64,000 nt of DNA from SPDF01 sp963812085 (GTDB taxonomy: Bacteria; Gemmatimonadota; Gemmatimonadetes; Gemmatimonadales; GWC2-71-9), in contig CAWETL010000006.1 in NCBI GenBank assembly GCA_963812085.1, forward strand, positions 1-64,000. The letters run 5' to 3'. A program made the position numbers and the translations under genes. The notes beneath the pieces are model-generated. The model was not told where the DNA came from. It ran no database searches and saw only the letters and a list, made by a program, of their open reading frames with translations. Each line of letters starts with the position of its first letter. The first letter of the stretch is position 1. This document shows positions 6,473 to 13,173 of the stretch, one piece after another.

Positions 6473-6937
6473 ATGACGAACGAAGTGCGACTGCGGAACA
6501 TCGAGCCCAACGACCTCCCCATCTTCTACGAGCAACAACTCGACGCCGACGCCACGCGGATGGCAGCCTTCCCTGCCCGCGACCGCGCAGCCTTCGACGC
6601 CCATTGGGCGACAAACATCCTCGGCAACCCGGCGGCGATCAACCAGACGATTGTCGTCGACGGCCAGGTCGCGGGCAACATCGGGAGCTGGCCCCAGGAC
6701 GGGGTCCGCCTCGTCGGCTATTGGATCGGCAAGGAGCATTGGGGCAAGGGTGTCGCGACCCGGGCGCTCACCGCTTTCCTGCACCTCGTGACCGAGCGTC
6801 CGCTCCACGCGCACGTCGCCAGGCACAACCTCGGCTCGATCCACGTCCTGGAGAAGTGCGGCTTCCGCGTCGAGCGCGAGGGAAGCGGCGAGGTCGCCGG
6901 CGAAGGCGTCACCGAGCTCGTGCTCGTGCTGCGCTGA
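6473..6937 (+). CDS. GNAT-family N-acetyltransferase, RimJ/RimL-like (cassette)
   Basis: 154 residues. It opens with VRLRNIEPNDLPIFYEQQ, the start of RimJ/RimL-like acetyltransferases, and contains YWIGKEHWGKGVATRAL (about residues 82-98), the acetyl-CoA loop, then HAHVARHNLGSIHVLEKCGF (about 112-131). It is unrelated in detail to the GNAT gene in the cassette before it. ATG 6473 has a GGGGAG site just upstream. The 97 bases after its stop hold nothing recognisable before the broken attC. Confidence 0.87.
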   Translation: MTNEVRLRNIEPNDLPIFYEQQLDADATRMAAFPARDRAAFDAHWATNILGNPAAINQTIVVDGQVAGNIGSWPQDGVRLVGYWIGKEHWGKGVATRALTAFLHLVTERPLHAHVARHNLGSIHVLEKCGFRVEREGSGEVAGEGVTELVLVLR

Positions 6938-7034
6938 GGCCCCTGCCCGCGACGGTGCGTCCTGCTGCCAGGCACTGGAGTAGTCAACTGGCCGCGCATG
7001 GGGTTGGTCGTGCCGAACTCCGAATCGATCTGCG

Positions 7035-7100
7035 GCCTAACCAGCGCATGCAGCTTACGAGGGCGCGCTTTGCTCTGGCAGCCGCCACGCCGTAGGTTCT
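7035..7100 (+). other. Left half of a truncated attC site
   Basis: Left box GCCTAAC (7035-7041), the arm CCAGCGCATGCAGCTTACGAGG and the inner GGCAGCCGCCACGCCGTAGGTTCT match a long attC exactly up to 7100. The sequence then departs completely. No right arm or GTTRRRY box follows. This marks the left edge of the block that interrupts the array. Confidence 0.8.
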
Positions 7101-7270
7101 CATAGAACTCAGCGCACTTAGCCTGTTCGTCGCGAACCCACTGACGGAGATCAGTCAGTTCTATTGGCCGCGCGGTCGGCAAGGTGGTCATTCGCGTCGC
7201 GGACCAGCCTGCGCTGGAGCCACTCCGAGTCCGGTTCGTCCTGCAACTGCTCCAGGATCAAGCGATCGTC
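7101..7270 (-). pseudogene. Truncated minus-strand gene remnant
   Basis: Reading leftward, one frame ends LILEQLQDEPDSEWLQRRLV and stops at 7151-7153. A second overlapping frame begins with ATG near 7191 (MTTLPTARPIELTDLRQWV) and runs to EFYENL, where it is cut by the attC half at 7100. Both read like protein but neither is recognised. They look like the ends of two genes truncated when the array was broken. This is a weak call based on residue composition only. Confidence 0.3.
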
Positions 7271-7290
7271 CCCCGCCCCGACCGCCCCCC

Positions 7291-7338
7291 TTGCGCGACT
7301 TGGACGAACACCATATACTGAACCATATGGTTCAGTAT
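7291..7338 (+). promoter_or_regulatory. Promoter and 24-bp palindromic operator of ArsR operon
   Basis: The -35 box TTGCGC (7291-7296) and -10 box TATACT (7314-7319) are separated by 17 bp. ATACTGAACCAT at 7315-7326 and ATGGTTCAGTAT at 7327-7338 form a perfect 24-bp palindrome whose second half begins with the ArsR start codon. Transcription should start at about the ATG (leaderless). A repressor bound here would block both transcription and the translation start region. Confidence 0.8.
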
Positions 7339-7692
7339 GCTTCTGTCGAGCTCGATGCCGCCTTCGCCGCGCTCTCCGATGCCACCCGCCGCGGGGTCCT
7401 GGAGCAGCTCGGCGGCGCCGACGCCTCGATCACCGAGCTGGCCGACCGGTTCCGGATGACGCTCACCGGGATGAAGAAGCATGTCGGTGTCCTGGAAGAG
7501 GCCGGGCTCGTCCGCACCGAAAAGATCGGCCGCGTGCGGACCTGCAGGCTCGGGCCCCAGCGGCTTGCCGACGTCAACGCCTGGCTCGAGCGGTACCGGA
7601 AGATGTGGGAGGAACGATTCGCCGAATTGGACAAGGTGCTCGAGGAACTACAACACAAGGAGAGGTCAGATGAACGCCGCCACAAGCAATGA
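7327..7692 (+). CDS. ArsR-family winged-helix transcriptional regulator
   Basis: 121 residues with the ArsR/SmtB core: LDAAFAALSDATRRGVLEQL (about residues 9-28), the recognition-helix region DASITELADRFRMTLTGMKKHV (about 32-53) and the wing VLEEAGLVRTEKIGRVRTCRL. No metal-binding Cys pair is present, so it is more like the non-metal ArsR proteins paired with SRPBCC genes. The start at 7327 lies in the middle of its presumed operator. The next gene overlaps its 3' end by 23 bases. Confidence 0.9.
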   Translation: MVQYASVELDAAFAALSDATRRGVLEQLGGADASITELADRFRMTLTGMKKHVGVLEEAGLVRTEKIGRVRTCRLGPQRLADVNAWLERYRKMWEERFAELDKVLEELQHKERSDERRHKQ

Positions 7693-8176
7693 CACGACCG
7701 CACGCACCACGACCGAACGGAGGTCCGAACGTGAGCTCGTCGTCACGCGCACCTTCAACGCCCCGCGCGAGATGGTGTTCAAGGCGTGGAGCGACGCCGA
7801 GATCTTCAAGCGCTGGTGGGTGCCGAAGTCGGTCCCCATCAAGCTGCTCTCGTGCGACATGGATGTCCGCACCGGCGGCAGGTACAAGCTGGTCTTCAGC
7901 CATCCTGACGCACCGGAGCCGTTCGCCTTCTTCGGCAGGTACATCGACGTGGTGCCCCCGTCGCGCATCGTCTGGACCAACGAGGAGGCAGGTGAGGCGG
8001 GCCAGGTCACGACGGTCACGTTCGAGGAGAAGGGCGGCAAGACGCTTGCCGTGATGCACGATCTCTATCCGTCAAAGGAAGCGCTCGACGAAGCGATCGC
8101 ATCGGGCAGCACGAGCTGGAACAGCGAGACGTTCGAGCAGCTGGATGCGGTGCTCGCGGAGGGGAGCCGGCGCTAG
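7670..8176 (+). CDS. SRPBCC/AHSA1-domain protein
   Basis: 168 residues. The opening strand ELVVTRTFNAPREMVFKAWS followed by RWWVPKSVPI and the closing helix SWNSETFEQLDAVLAE mark the AHSA1/START-like fold, which binds hydrophobic ligands. It is translated from ATG 7670 (GGAG site at 7660-7663) and overlaps arsR by 23 bases. ArsR-SRPBCC pairs are a frequent unit of unknown ligand; a second, differently arranged pair is at 47551-48368. Confidence 0.87.
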   Translation: MNAATSNDTTARTTTERRSERELVVTRTFNAPREMVFKAWSDAEIFKRWWVPKSVPIKLLSCDMDVRTGGRYKLVFSHPDAPEPFAFFGRYIDVVPPSRIVWTNEEAGEAGQVTTVTFEEKGGKTLAVMHDLYPSKEALDEAIASGSTSWNSETFEQLDAVLAEGSRR

Positions 8177-8223
8177 CGACGATCGCGAGCGCCAGGCGGA
8201 GACGCAACCCAGGAGACACCCAG

Positions 8224-8685
8224 ATGTCCAAAGTGACACCGTTCCTGATGTTCAACGACCAGCTTGACGCCGCCATGGCGTTCTACACCACCACGTTCCC
8301 GGACTCCGAGATCAGGAAGGTCGCCCGCGCCGGCAAGGACGGACCGGTCACGTCGGCCGAGTTCGTCATCGGTGGCCAGTCCTTCATGGGGTACAACGGC
8401 GGCCCGTATTTCACGTTCTCCGAAGGTTTCTCGCTCTTTGTCGACTGCGAGGACCAGGGAGAGGTTGACAGGTACTGGGACAAGCTCGTCAGCGCCGGCG
8501 CCACCCCGTCGCAGTGTGGCTGGATCACCGACCCGTTCGGCGTCACGTGGCAAATCGTGCCGAGGCGTTTCATGGAACTCATCGCCGACACGAACCCGAC
8601 AAAGGTGCAGGCTGTCATGGACGCGATGATGACCATGGTGAAGCTCGACGTGGCGGCACTGGAGAAAGCGTACGAAGACGCATAG
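8224..8685 (+). CDS. PhnB-like VOC protein
   Basis: 153 residues. VTPFLMFNDQLDAAMAFYTT at the N-terminus, the central GPVTSAEFVIGGQSFMGYNGG and CGWITDPFGVTWQIVPRRFME at the C-terminal side are the standard blocks of the PhnB/3-demethylubiquinone-9 3-methyltransferase-like VOC family. It lies 47 bases after the SRPBCC gene with a CAGGAGACACC leader, so it is probably the third gene of the ArsR operon. Its catalytic activity is unknown. Confidence 0.87.
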   Translation: MSKVTPFLMFNDQLDAAMAFYTTTFPDSEIRKVARAGKDGPVTSAEFVIGGQSFMGYNGGPYFTFSEGFSLFVDCEDQGEVDRYWDKLVSAGATPSQCGWITDPFGVTWQIVPRRFMELIADTNPTKVQAVMDAMMTMVKLDVAALEKAYEDA

Positions 8686-8867
8686 CAGCCGCAGGCGTCG
8701 TCATCATGCTCGAGCAGATCGAGGACGGCGCCCTGGTGCGACCGAACACCTCGTCGGCGCGTTCACCGAGGGCCTGTGCGGGTATCCCCCAGGCCCTTTC
8801 CGAGCGCCCTGACCTGGACAGCGGAGTGGGCTCGCAGAAATCGGTGCGAGTTGAAGCCCGTCGCATT

Positions 8868-9066
8868 GCCAATGACGGCGGATGTCACCCGTCTCGAGTA
8901 CACTTGATGCCCCGATGGGGCAACGGTGGTGCTCTACACCATCCTGGGAGGAGGCCATTCCTGGCCCGGCGGCAAACCGTGCCGCGGTGGCTGGTCGGCC
9001 CCACCACCAGCAGCATCGACGCGACCAGTCTGATGTGGGCGTTCTTCCGTGAGCACCACCTTCCGC
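8868..9066 (+). pseudogene. Fragment of a poly(hydroxyalkanoate) depolymerase-type esterase
   Basis: The 3' end of an LpqC/PHB-depolymerase-like esterase is visible in broken frames: DVTRLEYT, an in-frame TGA, CPDGATVVLYTILGGGHSWP with the catalytic His in GGGHSWPGG, then after a one-base shift RWLVGPTTSSIDATSLMWAF. The active-site Ser region is absent. The surroundings (8686-9245) contain no other gene that I can support. This is a relic. Confidence 0.65.
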
Positions 9067-9245
9067 CCCCAGATGACAACTCCAGGCGGGGCTCCGTTCC
9101 GTCCCGTTCGGTGCCGCGCCGTTCGACCAGACGTCCATCCCCGCCCGATGCCGCCCGCCGCCCGGGCCCGGCCGGTGATGGGCATCGCTCCCTGACAGGG
9201 ATTCAACCCGCCGGCCCGCGGCGCCCCCTTCTCACTTCTCCCCTC

Positions 9246-10247
9246 TCACGCCGGCACCCACCGCGCCGCGAGCAGCAAGGCCAGCCCGCCGACCGCGACC
9301 CACAGCAGCACTCCCTGCAGCAGGGGTCGCACCCCGACCGACCGGAGGTTGGCCCGGCTCAGCCCGGCGCCGATCAGAAAGAGCGTGAGCACCAGGGCCG
9401 TCTTCGCCAGTCTCGCGAGCCCGTCCAGCACCGGCGCCGCCGGGGCGGGGAGCAGCGAGCGCGCCGCCGCCGCCAGCACGAAGAGCCCGATGAACCACGG
9501 GATCCGCACGACGGGGGTGGAACCGCCGACGGCCGGGACGGTGCCGCGTCGCCGCGCCACCGCGCTCGCGGCCAGCGTGAGCGGCACGATCCAGAGAGCG
9601 CGCGCGAGCTTGAGCACCGTGGCCTGCTCCAGCGCCAGGGGACCGTAGCTCGCCGCCGCGGCCACGACGGAGCTGGTGTCGTGGATCGCGATCGCGGCCC
9701 AGACCGCGAACTGGTGCTGGCTCAGGTGCAGGAGGTGGCCCACCGGGGGGAACAGATAGAGGGCCACCGCGTTCAGGACGAACACCGTCGCCAGCGCCAC
9801 CGTCATAGCCTCGGTCCGGGCGCCGATCGCCGGGCCGAGCGCCGCGATCGCGCTGCCGCCGCAGATGCTGGTGCCGGCCGTGATGAGGAGCGACGTCTGC
9901 GGTTCCACCCGGAGCCGGCGCCCGAGCATGAGGCCGAGGGTGAGTGCCGTGGCGATGCCGGCGACGGTGTACAGCACCCCCGTGCGGCCGGCCGAGACCA
10001 CCGCGCCGAGCGGCATGCCGAAGCCGAGCCCCACCACCGCGGCCTGGAGCAGCCGGCTGGCGGCGCGCGAGGTAAGTCGCGGCGCCGGGTTGCCGAGGGT
10101 GAGCGCCAGGACCGCGCCGATGGCCAGGGCCAGCGCGGGCGAGGCCCATGGGGTGAGGGCGAACCCGGCGCCCAGCCCGAACGCGGCGAGGGCGACCGGC
10201 GATGGGCGGCGGGCAGCGGGCGGTGACGGCATCGGCGTGTCCGGCAT
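9246..10247 (-). CDS. YeiH-family putative sulfate exporter / permease
   Basis: 333 residues, about ten predicted membrane helices. Family-specific stretches include VVGLGFGMPLGAVV (about 70-83), LITAGTSICGGSAIAALGPAI (about 120-140), AIAIHDTSSVVAAAASYG (about 185-202) and the final TLFLIGAGLSRANLRSVGVRPL. These match UPF0324/YeiH proteins, regulated by the LysR protein YeiE in enterobacteria. It is divergently transcribed from a LysR gene with only 70 bp between, so the neighbour very likely controls it. Transported substrate is uncertain. Confidence 0.88.
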   Translation of the reverse strand: MPDTPMPSPPAARRPSPVALAAFGLGAGFALTPWASPALALAIGAVLALTLGNPAPRLTSRAASRLLQAAVVGLGFGMPLGAVVSAGRTGVLYTVAGIATALTLGLMLGRRLRVEPQTSLLITAGTSICGGSAIAALGPAIGARTEAMTVALATVFVLNAVALYLFPPVGHLLHLSQHQFAVWAAIAIHDTSSVVAAAASYGPLALEQATVLKLARALWIVPLTLAASAVARRRGTVPAVGGSTPVVRIPWFIGLFVLAAAARSLLPAPAAPVLDGLARLAKTALVLTLFLIGAGLSRANLRSVGVRPLLQGVLLWVAVGGLALLLAARWVPA

Positions 10248-10317
10248 GGGCGCAGGTTAGCCTCCTCCTGGTCATAGCGCCAATACAAGTTTGTGCGGGT
10301 GATGCTAACTTTTGGTT
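10248..10317. promoter_or_regulatory. Divergent control region for permease and LysR gene
   Basis: The 70 bp between the divergent genes is AT-richer than its surroundings and contains TAAC-N5-GTTA (10306-10318) next to the lysR start and a GCGCCAATACAAGTTTGTGC stretch. Short dyads of T-N11-A type are the usual LysR binding sites. The exact operator cannot be fixed by eye. Confidence 0.45.
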
Positions 10318-11208
10318 ATGGCATTGAACCTCAACTCCCTGCGGCTGTTCGAGGCCGTCGCGCGGCACGGCGGCTTCACCCGCGCCGCGGAGGCCGCGCA
10401 CGTGAGCCAGCCGGCCATCAGCAAGGCAGTGCGCGAACTGGAGCGTGGGCTCGGCGTCGCCCTCCTGGAACGGGGCCCGCGCGGGGCTCGGCTCACAGAG
10501 GCGGGCACCGTGCTCGCCGCGCACGCCCGCGCCATCTTCGGGCTCACCGGGAGCGCCGAGGCGGAGATGCGCGCGTTCCGAAACCTCGAGCTGGGAACCC
10601 TCCGGATCGGCGCGAGCACCACCATCGCCACCTACCTCCTCCCCCCCGTGCTCGCCCGCTTCGCCGTCCGCCATCCCGGCGTGGACATCCGTCTCACCAG
10701 CGCCAACAGCCAGGAGATCGTCCGCCGACTCCAGGGCTACGAGCTGGACGTGGCGCTGGTGGAGGGGCCGGTCGCCGACGAGGGGATCGTCGTGACGGCG
10801 TGGCGGGAGGACCGCCTGGTGCTGATCGCGTCGGCCGGCCATCCGGTGGCCGGCCGGTCGGTCGCCTGGGGTCGGGTGGCGGCGGAGCGGCTCCTGGTAC
10901 GGGAGGCGGGGTCCGGCACCGCCGAGGTGGTAGCCGCGGCGCTCGCGGCCGGCGGACACCGGGTGGGGAGGACCGTCGAACTCGGCAGCACCGAGGCCAT
11001 CAAGCAAGCGGTCGCGGCGGGCCTGGGCTTGGCGTTCGTCTCCCGCGCGGCCGCTGCCGACCAGCTCGCGCTCGGCAGCATCGCGCTGGTCACTGTCCGC
11101 GGACTCTCGATTCGCCGCACCCTCACCCGGATCGCGATCGCGGGCCACCGGCCGAGCGCCATGGCAAGGGCGTTCGACGGGGTGGACCGGGAGCCGGGCC
11201 CGGGTTGA
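10318..11208 (+). CDS. LysR-family transcriptional regulator
   Basis: 296 residues. The winged helix-turn-helix spans about residues 4-63 (LNSLRLFEAVARHGGFTRAA, then SQPAISKAVRELERGLGVAL and LTEAG), and the periplasmic-binding-like effector domain begins at about 88 (LGTLRIGASTTIATYLLPPV). ATG 10318 is preferred to an upstream TTG two codons earlier. Divergence from the YeiH-like exporter suggests a YeiE-type partnership. The effector is unknown. Confidence 0.92.
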   Translation: MALNLNSLRLFEAVARHGGFTRAAEAAHVSQPAISKAVRELERGLGVALLERGPRGARLTEAGTVLAAHARAIFGLTGSAEAEMRAFRNLELGTLRIGASTTIATYLLPPVLARFAVRHPGVDIRLTSANSQEIVRRLQGYELDVALVEGPVADEGIVVTAWREDRLVLIASAGHPVAGRSVAWGRVAAERLLVREAGSGTAEVVAAALAAGGHRVGRTVELGSTEAIKQAVAAGLGLAFVSRAAAADQLALGSIALVTVRGLSIRRTLTRIAIAGHRPSAMARAFDGVDREPGPG

Positions 11209-11632
11209 GGAGGAGCCGCGGCGCCCTTCGGAATCTCGGGCGTCAGCTACGGATGGGTGTAGCAGCGGATCCGGAGCATCCGCACCGCCGCGGTGACGCA
11301 CGTCTGTCCTGGCGGAGTTGACCTGGTTCGTGCTGCTGGCGGGCAGATCAGTGAGGCCCTTCATCGGGTGTCGGGCGAGAGGTTGCCGGGCGCCGAGGGG
11401 GGAGCCGGAGCATGACCGGTGCGGTGGGTTCTGGGTTCCCATTTGGGGCTTTCCGTTCCACCGCTGCTCAATCTTCTGTGGGGAAAAGCGATAGAGGCTG
11501 GCTTCTTATTCGCTCTGGTTGATATTCGGACCCCTGTCCCCTGCTGTGTTCCTTGCCTGCGGCGCCTCCGAAGTCGCAGAGCACAACGCCTCCGAGGCGC
11601 CGTCACTTACGAGTACTATCATGGGCGCGCTG
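11209..11632. other. Intergenic stretch without a recognised gene
   Basis: No supported gene. Around 11440-11540 the composition is noticeably less GC-rich than the flanks. A pair GGCGCCTC (near 11559) and GAGGCGCC (near 11593) could form a hairpin. The stretch ends where attC homology begins at 11633. It may be debris from the insertion that broke the cassette array. Confidence 0.4.
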
Positions 11633-11724
11633 GCCCTGGCAGCCGCCACACCGTAGGTTCTAACGGAGGACGGCGCGGACCCTGCCGCGCAGCGCCCGCG
11701 CAGCTGATGCGCCAGTCGTTAGTT
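11633..11724 (+). other. Right part of a truncated attC site
   Basis: Homology to long attC sites starts at GGGCGCGCTGGCCCTGGCAG and continues through GTAGGTTCTAACGGAGG and CAGCTGATGCGCCAGTC to the right box GTTAGTT (11718-11724). The left box and left arm are missing; CACTTACGAG just before it may be a scrambled trace. Together with the half-site at 7035-7100 it brackets the foreign block. Confidence 0.78.
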
Positions 11725-11747
11725 GGCGTCCCGCAGACACGACTATC

Positions 11748-12404
11748 ATGAGCCATTGTTGCTCCTCTCCGTCCGACTTGACCGCGCAACAATTCGACGC
11801 CCATCGCGCGGCGCGCGACTTGGCGACTTACCAGCGGTCCGGGCCAGACCAGACGACCCGGGGGCTCTTGGCGGGCATCGCGGCTGCGGGCATCCGCGCC
11901 GAATCGGTCCTAGATATCGGGGCGGGCATTGGCGCCCTGTCATTCGAGCTCCTCGAGTCGGGGGTCGCCAGCGCCACGTGCATTGATATGTCGGCGGCGT
12001 TTGTGGCGGGCGGGCAGGCGGAAGCGCGACGCCGCGGGGTCGCGCACCGGATGTCGTGGCAGGTGGCGGACTTCGTTACGACCGCCCCCTCGGTCCCGGT
12101 GGTCGATGTCGTCACCCTCGATCGGGTCGTGTGCTGCTACCCCGCCTTCGAGGCGCTGCTTCGCGCCGCCGCCGACCACACGCGGATTCTCCTGGCTCTC
12201 TCCTATCCTCGTGACCGCTGGTACGTACGCTTGGTGATGGCGGCCGAAAACCTGATCCGCCACATCCGGGGCAATGTCTTCCGCTCGTTCGTACACCCGG
12301 TGGCAGACATGGAAGCACTCCTGACGAGTGCAGGTTTTCAGCGCGCCTCCCGGACCGGGACCCTGGTGTGGCAGATGGACGTCTTTCGCCGGGATGCCTC
12401 CTAA
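11748..12404 (+). CDS. Class I SAM-dependent methyltransferase (cassette)
   Basis: 218 residues. The SAM-binding motif I is VLDIGAGIGALSFELLE (about residues 54-70), followed by an acidic strand end CIDMS and DVVTLDRVVCCYPAFEALL (about 123-141). The N-terminus carries SHCC, then SDLTAQQFDAHRAARDL, a layout seen in small unclassified methyltransferases. ATG 11748 lies 23 bases after the attC right box. Its stop TAA (12402-12404) is part of the next attC left box. The substrate is unknown. Confidence 0.83.
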   Translation: MSHCCSSPSDLTAQQFDAHRAARDLATYQRSGPDQTTRGLLAGIAAAGIRAESVLDIGAGIGALSFELLESGVASATCIDMSAAFVAGGQAEARRRGVAHRMSWQVADFVTTAPSVPVVDVVTLDRVVCCYPAFEALLRAAADHTRILLALSYPRDRWYVRLVMAAENLIRHIRGNVFRSFVHPVADMEALLTSAGFQRASRTGTLVWQMDVFRRDAS

Positions 12405-12520
12405 CCCTCGCAGGCAGCAGCCGGGGCCGCGCTAGCTCCGCCGGGGCGGCCAAGGTAAGATCTGGGTAGGCGGCGGCCCTCCCTGAGTGCGGCCCCGCTG
12501 CTCATGCGTGTTCGTTAGGC
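12399..12520 (+). other. attC recombination site, diverged subfamily
   Basis: Left box TCCTAAC (12399-12405), right box GTTAGGC (12514-12520), 122 bp. The arms CTCGCAGGCAGCAGCCGGGGCCGCGC and GCGGCCCCGCTGCTCATGCG pair with each other but differ in sequence from the other sites, so this cassette was probably captured from a different source. Confidence 0.75.
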
Positions 12521-12550
12521 CGACCTACTTCCGGGATACACGAGACCACC

Positions 12551-13057
12551 ATGCCCGCACGCAAGACAGACAAGACTTCCAAGCCCACGGTCCGGAGACC
12601 GGCAAAGCAGACGGCGGCACGAGCCAAACCTGCCACGATGCTGCCGGAGAGCATGATCACCGGCAAGGCAAGCCCCGCGAAGGCGGCGGCTGGTGACAAG
12701 CCGGTCTTCGCCTACATCGCCAGCCTGCCGCAGCGGCAGCGCGCCATCGCCGAACGAGTCGATGCCCTGGCGGCCAAGACGCTGCCCGGCCTGCAGCGCT
12801 CCGTCAAGTGGGGCATGTCGTACTACGGCGTCGGCGATGGCTGGTGCTTTTGCTGCGGCGGCTTCGCGCAACACGTCAAGCTCATGTTCGTGAACGGCGT
12901 GACGCTCACGCCGGTACCTCCAGTAACACCGGTGGCGATGGGCAAGTCCACGCGGGGCGTGGAACTCGAATCCGTAGACGACCTCGACGAACGCCAGATC
13001 GCGGCGTGGATGAAGCAGATCGCGGCCGCGCCCGGTGCCGGGGGGAAGAAGCGATAG
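12551..13057 (+). CDS. DUF1801 (YdhG/Fic-like fold) protein with basic N-terminal tail
   Basis: 168 residues. The first 45 residues are rich in Lys, Ala, Pro and Thr and look disordered. The remainder, from FAYIASLPQRQRAIAERVDA through VKWGMSYYGVGDGWCFCCGG to ESVDDLDERQIAAWMKQI, is a DUF1801 domain, whose function is unknown but which is often found near SRPBCC and VOC genes. It follows an attC and is the last gene of the recognisable array; no attC follows it. A second DUF1801 gene is at 18179. Confidence 0.8.
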   Translation: MPARKTDKTSKPTVRRPAKQTAARAKPATMLPESMITGKASPAKAAAGDKPVFAYIASLPQRQRAIAERVDALAAKTLPGLQRSVKWGMSYYGVGDGWCFCCGGFAQHVKLMFVNGVTLTPVPPVTPVAMGKSTRGVELESVDDLDERQIAAWMKQIAAAPGAGGKKR

Positions 13058-13173
13058 GCCGAGGTCGGCCGCGAAGACGAAGGTCACGTCGGAGCGCGGC
13101 CGGAGGGTCGTCTTGGCCCCATGCATCCAGCCGGCGGTGGCCCGTGGGAGCGCGGACGATGCACTCGTGACCC

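Larger units (their letters stand above)
1..12520 (+). mobile_element. Integron gene-cassette array (no integrase in window)
   Basis: Nine intact or near-intact attC sites, a tenth diverged but complete site (12399-12520) and two half-sites punctuate a run of short plus-strand genes. Each unit is one or two genes followed by an attC whose outer boxes fit RYYYAAC and GTTRRRY. The sites are closely related to each other (same CCAGCGCATGCAGCTG left arm and CAGCTGATGCGCCAG right arm), as expected when one integrase has captured or shuffled them. Cassette genes point away from the left edge, so attI and intI are expected upstream of base 1. At least five cassettes carry toxin-antitoxin genes. The block 7101-11632 interrupts the array. 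The family resemblance to sedentary chromosomal integrons is established knowledge; the placement of the platform outside the window is inference. Confidence 0.88.

Noticed and set aside
9232..11442. Long minus-strand open frame across the permease and LysR genes
   Set aside because: It is out of frame with the YeiH-like gene and antisense to LysR; the sequence is Arg/Pro/Gly-rich without motifs.
13058..13173. Short minus-strand protein-like stretch (GWMHGAKTTLRPRSDV) after the DUF1801 gene
   Set aside because: It faintly resembles the end of a serine beta-lactamase-like protein, but it is too short and has no boundaries to support a call.
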